Source of the DNA: Elephas maximus indicus
Lineage: Eukaryota; Chordata; Mammalia; Proboscidea; Elephantidae
Length of the DNA: 64,000 nucleotides
Assembly: GCF_024166365.1 (NCBI RefSeq)
Contig: NC_064822.1
Location: 142,916,823 to 142,980,822 of the forward strand
Direction of reading: 5' to 3'
Shown: positions 42,101 through 54,100 of the stretch, in pieces
Position numbering within the stretch: the stretch's first letter is position 1
Layout: every line of letters begins with the position of its first letter
Made by a program: the position numbers and the translations under genes
Notes under the pieces: generated by a model
Told to the model about the DNA's origin: nothing
The model's input: the letters and a program-made list of their open reading frames with translations, nothing else
The model's database searches: none

Positions 42101-45100
42101 TCTTTCTAGTCTGTCTTAGTCTGGAGGCTGTGCTGGAAACCGTCCACCAAGCATGACCCTACTGGTATTTGAAATACTGGTGGCAAAGCATTTAGTATTA
42201 TAGCAGCATGCAAGCCACCACAGTAGGAGAAACCGACAGACACATGGTGGTTTTAATGGATGGGGTATTATATATGCCTTTAGGGTGAGTCTAAAGATTC
42301 AGGAAGTAGAAACAATTTTATTCATTCAACAAATTCAACATTCAAAAAAAAATTCATTTCTTCAACAAAAAATGCTTGTCCTCATTGTGCTTACATTTTA
42401 GCAGAACTACAGAATTGGGAATGATAGATATTAGAGCAAAAGCTCAGGGAAGACTGGAGATGGTGAGGTGAGATCAAGTCTTCTAGTATCTTTAGCCTTG
42501 GAAGGAACAGGTCAACTCTCTTTTAAAACCAAAAGGAAAGCACTGTGTGTTAAAAGTCTGGTTAAGTAACCAAGACAAATTTCAAAAGGAACTGTGTCAA
42601 ATAAATAAAATCTTCAATCACCAAGTATGGTCAACATGTTGCCAATAGAACTTCCAGGAACGTCTGTTCAGGAACGTCAGACCACCCAACTATGTGAACC
42701 CGTTCCAACTCATGGTAGCCCTATGTGTGTCAGAGTAGAACTGTGCTTCATAGGGTTTTCAATGGCTGATTTTTCAGAAGTAGATCACCAGGACTTTTTT
42801 CCAAGATGCCTCTGCATGGACTTGAACCTCCAGCCCAGCTGAGTAGCTGAGAATGGTAAATGTTTGCACCATCAAGGGACTCCTCTCACTGAATTAGTGG
42901 ACATTAACTTCAATCAATTTTGCTATTCTTTTTCAGATGAAGGAATAAGTCCTTACTGATATACTTATGTATAACATTCTGGTAATAAATTTGATAATAG
43001 GGTTTACTTTATAAAACTGGCAACCTTATTTTAGTTTTGCTAGTATTCTGAGAATTTAAAAGATAAGGAACATTTATTACTTTGTACTGTGAAATTCATT
43101 TACGCACCAAATATTTGTTCTAGTTAGTAATCCTCTGAAGCTATTAGATTGCTGACTTTCTTTTCATGAGCACTAGGAATGCCAAAAGATTTATATTTTA
43201 AAAGAATCTCGGAATTGGAATGGAATTGAAGGTATAATCTATTCCAAGCATGAGAATAAACATTGGCGTACATATTTAGGATGAAAAAGAGTTCAGCGTG
43301 GATTTAAAAGAAATCAAGTAGTTAACACCAAATATTTATGTAAGTTTGCCATTCCTTTCTTACACTTTCCAACTGGTTTTTATGGTCTCTGATTGTATTT
43401 ATGTTATAGACCAGTGCTGTCCAATAGAAATATAATATGAGCCACAAATGAGAGCCATGCCTTTAATTTAAAATTTTTAATATAAACAATAAAAAAGTAA
43501 AAATAAGCTAAGTTTAGTAATATGTTTATTTAACCCTATGTATTACCATTTCAAAATATAACCTATATAAAAGCTATTAATGAGATATTTTACTTTTCTT
43601 TAAGTCTTATGTGTGTTTATACTTAAAACATATCTCAATTTAGAGTAAACACACTTAAAGTGCTCAATAGCTACATGTGGCAAGTGGCTATCATGTTGGA
43701 CAGCATAGTTACAATGACTATTGTCATCTGATGTCTTAGTTACCTAGTGCTGCCATAACAGAAATAACACAAGTAGGTGGCTTTAAAGAACATCTGTTTA
43801 TTTTCTCATAATTCAGGAGACTAGAAGCCCGAATTGAGGATATGGCTCTAGGAGGAGGTCCTTCCTTATCTGTAGCTCCGTAAGTTCCTTAGTGTCTCTC
43901 TTTCTCCAGTGTGTGTCTTTGTGTTTATTTTGTTCTTTTCATAACTCAGAAGTAATTAGGTTTAGGACCCACTTTACTCTTGTATGACCTCATTACCATA
44001 GCAAAAGAAAGCCCTTATTTCCAAACAGGGTCATATTCATAGGTACAGGGATTAGAACTTCAACACTTATTTTTTGAGGACACTGTTCAATCCATGAAGC
44101 CCTGGTGGTGTAGTGGTTAAGTGCTACATCTGCTAACCAAAAGTTCAGCAGTTTGAATCTACCAGCTGCTCCTTTGAAGCCCTATGGGATAGTTCTACTC
44201 TATCCTACAGGGTCACTATGAGTTGAAATCGACTCAACAGTAATGGGTTATTCAATCCATAACATCTGGATTTAATGATAGGGTGAAAGGATGGGAAACA
44301 TTGGCTTATCAGTGCCCAGCTCAAATTCCACTTCTTCCTTGCAGTCCTCTCTGATCACAGCAGCAGAGAATGACATTTTCTTGCACAGAGCTTTTATGGG
44401 ATTCCCCTCTAGCCTTTTCAGTGGTTCTCTTAACATGGTATCACTTATTGTTATTACTGATGTACATGTGCTAACACCACTTCTAAAATGCCATTTCCTT
44501 GAGGAACCTCTTAGCTCTCCTTAAGGGTATAGTTCCAAAGTTAGTATGTAATGAATGAAGTAGTACTTCCTTTTATTTGTCCACAGTTTATTCCTTCCAA
44601 ACTTCATGCACTAGCCTTCTAATATCATGTGATTTTGATATATATGTCTAGTTTCAGTTTATCCATAGTTTACAAGGTACAGTAGGTGTTATGGTGTAGT
44701 GAAAGGACCATGGCCCTGGAATTTCTTGCTTTGAATTCCAACTCCACCCCTACCATGAGCTCTTGATCAAGTTTTTATCCTCTTTGATCCTATTTCCTTA
44801 TCTGTGAGATGAAGATTTTTGTAATTATAGAATTGTGAGAATTCAGGGAGATAATGTGCTTAGCCCCTGCTCTAAAATGTCAAGTCTGTGAGGGCGTATG
44901 TTTTGTCTGCATTGATCACCATTTTATACTATTACTGAGACCAACGTCTGACACATAGTAGGGAATCCATAAGCATCTTGGTGAGTGAATAACTGAATTA
45001 TTAGTTTGTACATTGTTTATTGTTGCTAGGTGGTGTCGATTCCAACTCATAGCAATCCCATGTACAACAGAATGAAACACTGCCCAGTTCCTGCACCACT

Positions 45101-48100
45101 CTCACAACTGTTGTTATGTTTGAGCCAATTGTTGCATCCACTGTGTCAGTCCGTCTCCTTGAGGGTCTTCCTTTTTTTCACTGACTGTCTACTTTACCAA
45201 GCATGATGGTCCCCCCCTGATAACATGTCCAAAGTATGTGAGACTAGTCTCTCCATCCTTGCTTCTAAGGAGCATTCTGGCTGTACTTCTTCCAAGACAG
45301 ATTTGTTTGTTCTTTTGGCAGTCCATGGTATATCCAATATTCTTTGTCAACACCATAATTCAAAGGCATTAACTCTTCTTCAGTCTTCCTTATTCATTGT
45401 CCAGCTTTCACATGCATATGAGGTGATTGAAAACACCATGTCTTGGATCAGACGCACCTTAGTCCTCAAAGTGACATCTTTGCTTTTTAACACTTTAAAG
45501 AGATCCTTTGCACAGATTTGCCCAATGTAATATGTCGTTTGATTTCTTGACTGCTATTTCCGTGGGCATTAATTGTGGATCCAAGTAAAATGAAATTCTT
45601 GACAACTTCAATATTTTCTCCATTTATCATGATGTTGCTTATTGGTCCAGGTGTGAGAATTTTGTTTTCTTTATGTTGAGGTGTAATCCGTACATCAGTA
45701 AGTACTTCAAGATCTCTTCACTTCCAGGAGTCAAGATTGTGTCATCTGCATATTGCAGGTTGTTAATGAGTATTCCTCCAATCCTGATGCCATGTTCTCC
45801 TTCATATGGTCCATCTTCTCGGATTATTTGCTTAGCATACAGATTGAATAAGTATGATGTAAGGATACAACCCTGACACACACCTTTCCTGATTTTAAAC
45901 CACACAATATCCCCTTATTTTCTTCAAATGACTACTGCTTGGCCTATGTACAGGTTTTTCATGAATACACATATCCTGAAATTCCCATTCTTCACAATGT
46001 TATCCATAACTTGTTACGATTCACAGAGTCGAATGCCTTTGCATAGTCAATAATACACAGGTAAACATCTTTGTGATATTTGCTGCTTTCAGCCAAGATC
46101 TATCACCTGACATCAACGTTGATATCTCTCCTTCCACATTCTTTTCTGAATCCAGCTTGAATTTCTGGCAGTTCTGTCAACATACTGCTGCAACCATTTT
46201 TGAATTATCTTCAGCAAAATTTTACTTGCATGTGATTATTAATGATATTGTTTGATAATTTCCATATCTATTGGATTGCCTTTCTTTGGAATGAGTACAA
46301 ATATGGATCTCTTCCAGCTGGTTGGCTAGGTAGCTGTCTTCCAAATTTCTTGGCATAAACAAATGAGCGCTTCCAGCATTACATCTGTTTGTTGAAACAT
46401 CTCAATTCGTATTCTGTCAATTCCTGGATCCTTGTTTTTTGCCAATGCCTTCAGTGCAGCTTCGACTTCTTCCTTCAGTACCATCAGTTCATGATCATAT
46501 GCTACCTCCTGAAATGGTTGAATGTCATCCAGTTCTTTTTGGTACGGTGACTCTGTGTATTCCTTCCATCTTCTTCTGATGCTTCCTGTGTCATGCAGTA
46601 TTTTACCTACCACTGGTCTGCCAGTTTGTTGTATTGTGGTTGCTTGCATGTTGCTGTGATGGTGAAAGCTATGCCACCGGTGTTTCACATACTAGCAGGG
46701 TCACCAATTGTGGACCTTTTTCAGGAAATCTTCCAGACTAAGACAGACTGGGAAGAAGGACCTGTGTATCTACTTCTAAAAAAATTGGCTGGTGAAAACC
46801 TCATGTATAGCAGCAGAACATTGTTTTCACATTAAGGACACTTAATTTTAATATGAATCCCTGCTTACTCTCCCCATTGGCACACAGCAATCAGAGTGCT
46901 TTTCTCTTTTTTTTATTTTTAATTTTATTGTATTTTAGGTGAAATTTTACAGGGGAAATTAGTTTTTTATTCAAAAATTTTGTACTCAAATTGTTTTGTG
47001 ACATTTGTTGCAATCCCTGCAATGTGTCAGCACTCTCTCCCTTTCCATTTCCACCCTGGGTTCTTCGTATCCCCTTTTCCAGTTTTGCTCTCCCTTCCTG
47101 CCTTCTCGCCTTTGCTTTGGGGCAGATGTTGTCCATTTGGTCTCATATACTTGATTGAACTACGAAGCATGTTCTTTACATGTGTTAATGTCTGTTTCAT
47201 AAGTTTGTCTTATCTCTGACTGAAAGATGGACTTTGGAAGTGGCTTCAGTTCTGAGTTAGCAGGGTGTCCAGGGGCCATAGTCTTGGGGGTGCCTCCAGT
47301 CACTGTCAGACCAGTAAGTCTGGTCCTTTTTTTTTTTTTTGTGAGTTTAAATTTTGTTCTACATTTTTCTCCCACTCTGCCCAGGACCCTCTATTGTGAT
47401 CCCTGTCACCCTGGTAGGTGGTGGTAGCTGGGCACCATCTAGTTCTTCTAGGCTTAGGTTGGCAAAGGCTGTGGTTCATGTTGTTCATTAGTCCTTTGGA
47501 CTAATATTTTCTCTGTGTCATTAGTTTTCTTCATTCTCCTTTGCTTCAAATGTGCTGCAGAGAGCCCTTTCTTAAAAGGGCGATGAAATATGTCATTCCT
47601 GTGCTTAAAATACTCCTTACCACAGATTACTAGGGCCTGCCTGTCCCATGTCTCTCCTTTCCTCCCTGTCTCTCCCATCTCAAGAAAGGACACTGTCCTA
47701 TTATAACTTGCCCAGTTACCTTTGATCCCTTTTCCTTCATCCGTCAGCATACTTGCGAATTCTGCCACTTGTACTTCTAAAATAGACCCTGAATGTGTCT
47801 GCTTTTTCCATCATCACTGCACCACTCTCAACCTAGTCACTATCCTTTATTACTGAGATCAGCAGCCTAGGTGAGAGATGATAGCTGCTTACCTCCTAAC
47901 TGGTCTCTTTGCTTCCATTCTTGATTTCCTTACAACTCACTTTTCACTCAGCAGCCAGAGAGAGCTATTAAAAACACAAGCTCTCTCTTTGGCTTAACAC
48001 TCATCAGTGGTTTCCCATCGCTTTTCTAATAAAATCTAATCACCTTGCCATGGCCTCTAAGACCTCTTCTGATTGGACCTTTATCTAACTATCTAGCCCA

Positions 48101-51100
48101 CTTGCTACTCTACAACCACATTTGGCTGTTACTGTTCTTCAGCATGCCCAGTAGATACCTCTTACAGGGTCTTAACGTTTGACCTTCCATGTGCATGGAC
48201 CTCTTGCCACCAGTTCTGGTAGACTTTTTCTTATTGTTGAGTTTCCAGCTCAAATATCATCTCTGATTGCTGTTGTTGTTAGGTGCTGTCAAGTCCATTT
48301 TGACTCATAGCGACCCCATGTGACAGAGTAGAACTGTTCCATAGGGTTTCCCAAGCTGTAATCTTTATGGGAGAAGATTGCCAGGCCTTTCTTCTGTGGA
48401 CCTGCTGGGTGAGTTCGAACTGCCAACCATTCGGTTAGCAGCTGAATACTTAGCCATTGTGCCATTAGGGCTCCTTCATCTCTAATTACCTAATCTAAAT
48501 AAAATCCTTCTTTCCAGTCTCTGTAGGATTTAGCTTAATTATCTTATTCATTTGTTTGTTTAGTTCTTGTTACCGGGTCCAACATTAGATTGTAACTTCC
48601 TTACAGTCAGGAGAGTTTCTATTTTGTTTATTGCAGTTTCCCTGGTACCTAGAATAATGCTTGGCTTGTAATAGATGCTCAATAAATATTTGATGAGTAA
48701 ATTAACCCTTGCATACCCAGTGTTTGGGGTGATTAGGAAGTGAAGATATCAATACTGAATACAGTTATCAGGAAAGAGTGGAACTTGAGATAGAGTTTTA
48801 ATAACAGATAGAATTTGGGCTCATGGAGAAGAGGAGAGGATATTTTTCACTACTAAGGTCACAAAGTCAAGAGTGAGCATCCTGTTTGTCATTTATGAAC
48901 GCTGTTCAATTATAAGGGTATCCTACATAATAAATCATTCATGAAAATCCCATCCTTTCTAGAATGATTCAATTCATTCCTATATTCAGTGTAGGTATTC
49001 TGTAGTGAAAAGTCTAAGTGCTTTTAATGTTAATTATGAAAAAGTCGCATTTCTTATCCTTGTCTGTCTGTCATAAATCTTGTATTTCACGGCAAATGCC
49101 AAATGGGATGATCTTTCCATGGTGTTAACTGAGGCCTTAAAATTATTTTTTGCAAGAAAGTATACATAGGCATAAAATGACTTTTTATTAAATTTATATG
49201 AACACATTTTCAAGACTATAAATTATGCATCTGTTATTAATGAAACTGATTTTAAGATAGAATATTAATCTTTAGAATTTAGATTATTATTATTATTAAC
49301 TGTAATATATCACTGATGGTTATCCTAGTCCTTCTCAACCAATTAGATTATTGGTTAAATTTTAATGAATTAAGCAACAGTATCCTGGTTGCTTAACAAA
49401 GTGTACCTGCATAATTGGCATCATTTTTCTAATCATTTAAAACTAATCATCTTAAGCATCCAAACTATGCTTTAAAAGTAGAAATAAAGCACAAATTACA
49501 TTTTCATCAGTTAGTTTCTCTTAGGTATGTCTAGTCTACATTCTTTCAGAAAAAAAATGAACTTCAATTGTCTAAATTGCATTTTAAAAAATCGAGTCAT
49601 ATAATTTTTATCATTACAGACAATTTCTTTTCTTTCTGCCCTTTCATTAACGCCTTTGAGATGTCTCTTTGTATGTCTGAATTTATCACTCCATTCTGGT
49701 TATATTCTTCCATTATTGCATATTACTTTCTCCTCCCATACTTTTTCATACCGGGAGTTCTCAGCATTCTACTTACTCCTCATATCTTTCTATATGCCAA
49801 GCAAGCAAGGTAATTGTCAGTGACACCTTATAAATCAATAAGCAATGATATGCTTCTAGACCTCACGATTATCTTCCTTCAGCAATAAAACACTCTTCTC
49901 ACAAGACAGTGATAGACATGTCTGCCTAGGAAATGTCTTTGACCCCTATCACATAAAAATTATTTTTTTAAACATAAAATAATTTATAAAATTAACATGT
50001 TTACTTTAGATAATGAAATATGGAGTGAAAAAGAGTAAAGATTGTTATAAGTAGACTATAATGGATAAAAAATCTCCAGGGTATTGAAACTATCATATTA
50101 CTCCACTCAAAATTTCTAAAGGCAATGTCAGTTCTCAAAGCTTTAATGAATAATTGCTTTTCCTGGCCCAGGTTATGATGAAAGCTAGGCTGGCATGGAG
50201 CATGACATTTATCATTCATTCATCCATTTATTTAACAAAAAATTTGAATGGCTTCTCTATTCCAGGTGTCTATTTTTGTAGTTGTCTCTTGCTATTTTCT
50301 GATGCTCTGCTGACCGACACTGGCCTGGCTTTTAAAGAAAGCTCTTTAGCAGTCTTCCATATCCTGGTTCTCTCCTGAGGCATATGTGTGAGTTTTCTGG
50401 AGGGCTCTGTGGGTTATCCTCCTTACCCACTTCCTTGCCATGACAGACCCAGCACTGCCTTAACCTTTTCCAATTCCTCTCAGCTCTTTCCTCTGGCACT
50501 GTATATATCCCATTGCCTTTTGCTGCTGGGGTCTCCCGGCATAGAGGTCAGCCCTCTTGGATGAGGTACTGATAAGATGACTCAAACCTCACTACTCTGT
50601 GTGGTGGTACTTGACCCATGGGAGCTTCTGGCATCTTTGCCAGGGCAAAAGTGGGTGTGCAACATTTCTTTGCACTTCTCCCTTTCCAGTTTTCTTTTTT
50701 CTGCTCATTGAGGCACAGGGGAGAGCAGGAAGTCAAGTGCCTAAGTACGTGTCTAAGTGGGACGTGGCAGTCTCTCTAGAAGGAATGCTAAGTTTGTGAT
50801 AGTGATTTACTTGGGGCCCTCATCATTTAACTTGGGTGAGGGCTGAAGCACCCTATTTTTCATCAGGTGGACTATCAGGCCAGCAACTTTGGATTCTAGT
50901 GATCCCATTTCCCCTCCCCAGTCTTCTGCTTACATAGAAATGGGGGAGTGGGTATTAGTAACTGGTTCTAATGGTTAGCTATCTCTAAAGTGCAATTTTA
51001 CAGAATTTTTTGTTTGTTTTCATGTGAGGAACAGCAAAAGTACCACCCACGTGATGTAGTATATATGTTGTTGTTTTTAGCTGCAGCCAAGTTGGTCCTT

Positions 51101-54100
51101 TACTCATGGTGACCCTATGCACAATGAAACCAAACACTACCCGGTCGTACACCATCCCCATGATCAGTTGCATATGGGACTGTTGTGATCCATAGGATTT
51201 TCACTGGGCTGATTTTTGGAAGTAGATTACCAGGCCTTTCTTCCTAGTTTGTCTTAGTCTAGAAACTCTGATGAAACCTGTTCTGCATCATAGCAACGCA
51301 CAAACCTCCATCAACAGACAAGTGGTGGCTGCACATTAAGTGCCATAATTTTTAATATAAATTACATATAATATATTATTATATTATATTTATATAATAT
51401 AATATATAAATTATATATAATATAAACTATTTATAAATCATAGCCCTGGTGGTGCAGAGGTTAAGCGCTTGGCTGTTAACCAAAAAGTTAACCAAAAAGT
51501 CAACAGTTTGAACTCATCAGTAGCTTCATGGGAGAAAGATATGGCAGTCTACTTCTGTGAAGATTTGTGCCTTGGACCCCTATGGGCAGTTGTACATATA
51601 ATATAAATGAAATTTTAAAACAGTTTGAGGCTATTGTTCTTTTGTTCTTTTAGTGCCTAAGCTTCTGAGTCAGTCTACCCTCCTTATCATTATGTGAACT
51701 TCCCTTAGTCATTCAGCCTCTCTCAGCCCTAAACTCCTCTTTGGTGAAGATAAGAATGATCACAACCCCTGTCTTGCAGTGTTAATTTATGTGAACGTGA
51801 CTAATACGAAGTCCATGCTAAGTAAATCCTTTTCAAACTGTGAAAAACATAAATTTATTTTTCTCTTTCTCCAGATATCCTATCATATGACATCTCAAAA
51901 GGAAAAGCTATTTCAAATAATCATTTATGGCAACAAAGCCAAAGTAAAGAATTTGACACCGGGTGTGGACTATGTATTTCACGTGAAGACAGTTAGAGGC
52001 AAAGATTACAGTGTTGTATCGGTAGTGAAAAAAGTGACTACAAGTAAGGAAACCTCATAAATATAGTCTTTCCTTTCTAATCATGTAATTCTTGAAAGTA
52101 TTTTCGTTCTGCATAATTAAAGCTATTTTAAACATAAAGCCTGAACATTAAGGAAAAATAATGATCACAAGAATACAATTAAAAGAACTCTCCAAAACAT
52201 GGAGTTTTTATATATCTAAGTTGGTTGGAAGTACATCAAGTCTTTTTTAAATAATCTGAAGACTTTTGTTGGTTCCCAGAAGAGTTGTTTATGTTATAAT
52301 GAAGAATTTACTTTTATAAAATTTAGACACATGCTCCTGCTACAGATTCTTAAAAGTCCCTCAACCTGCTGAAAAATCTCTGCCCCAGAATGGGAAAATT
52401 GATCTCCCCTGGTCATCCAGGTGGGCAAATTGGCAAGCTGCGGCCACAGTGTAGCAAAGGGAAGATAAGAGAGGAAGCCCTATCCGGACCAATGGCATAC
52501 AGAAGAGCAGTCACAAGCAACAAAAGTGAGCCAGGGACTGTCCCCTTCCCTGCTCAAGTTTTGCTGAGTGTCTTAGTCATCCAGTGCTGCTATAACAGAA
52601 GAAAAAAAAAACTGAAGCCAACATATATACATGTATCTCTGTATGTACATATCATGTATATTGGATAGAACATGTATGATATCTAAATATATATCATAAT
52701 GATAAAGATACAACTCATTTTCTACTGAGCTAGAGTTTTGACAAGCAGAGCACTTCTATCTTCTCTTCCATGATGTTTGTAAATTTACTGTAAATCATTT
52801 TTGCAATGTCTTGGGGTAGCGTGGAGTGATAGTATTTGTTACCAACTATTGTGAAAGCTTGTGAGGTTTATAGGGTCCACTCTCATTTAGAGGAGAGTAA
52901 ATGACAAATGAAGGAAAAATATCAGGGATACAGGAATATTAAGTACTTTGACATAACCAAGAAACCCCTATTTAAAAATGCCCTTATTGCTGGACCTTAC
53001 TCCTCCCTCTCTAACTCATTTGTTTTGTTTCCCTTTCATTCAACATCTAGCTCTCTGCAAGTTGGTAGCTAACAAATCTGAGATTATGTTGTAGATATGT
53101 CTGGTCACAAGCATTCAGGAGGCCCAAGTATAAAAAAATGACTTTTTTGGTAGTGATTTATAATTAAGAGTAAGATATTTGGGAATTAGGGAGGATGTTA
53201 TGGTGCCACTTAAATTGAAACCCACCTGTAATGTCCTATTTATTTTCAGAGTGGACCATGCAGGACATCATACATGAAAAAATTCATTGATTATTACATT
53301 CAGATTTGATTAATATTATTCATGTTTTGCTTAATTTTTATATAATATGCATGCAATTTTTATTTACATATAATTTATCTTTTTGATAGAACCATCTAGG
53401 ATATGTGGCTTAACTTTAAAAGCTGTGAATACTACTTCTGCAAATTTAACGTGGAATCCAACAGAGACCAACTTCACTCATTACAAGATTGGTGTATCAA
53501 ATAGAACATTTACAAAAGAGTATCTTATTTGGGGAGCTATGACTGAGCACACAGTTACAGATCTAACTCCTGGTGGAATATATAACATCACAGTTCAGAG
53601 AGTGAGAGGCAATGTTGAAGGCTCTGGCACAGTTATCAGGGTTGTTGCAGGTATGCAAATATTTTTTGATGTTTAAAAAGTTCACATTTATATTGCATAT
53701 TGTACCATTCAAGGTAGAATTTCAATGAATTACAGAATTACAGTTTATGGAATATTTCAGGAATAAAAATATTAATCTTACTGGGATATTATGAGGATTA
53801 ATGAGATGACACATAAAACGTAAATTGGGTGGAAGTATCTGGCATATGCTCAGTGCGCAATAAATGTAGCTAATGTTATGCTCACTTCCAATCAAATTAA
53901 AGGTCTAAAAAAGTGGAAAATTAGGTGGAAGATTTGAGAACCATCTATTCTCCTAAAAACATACTCTTTTTCTTTAAGGCCTTACTCTGTGATGTACACT
54001 GGGGATATACACGTGAGAAAACATAGTCATAAGATGTTCAGAGAGTAAATAGGGAATGTAAGTTTGGAGATACGTGTCGCACAAAACGGAGCAATAGATG

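Noticed and set aside
36381..51874. Possible missed exon in the 15.5-kb intron
   Set aside because: Exon 15 ends and exon 16 begins in phase 0, and together they make one complete FN3 domain, so none is needed.
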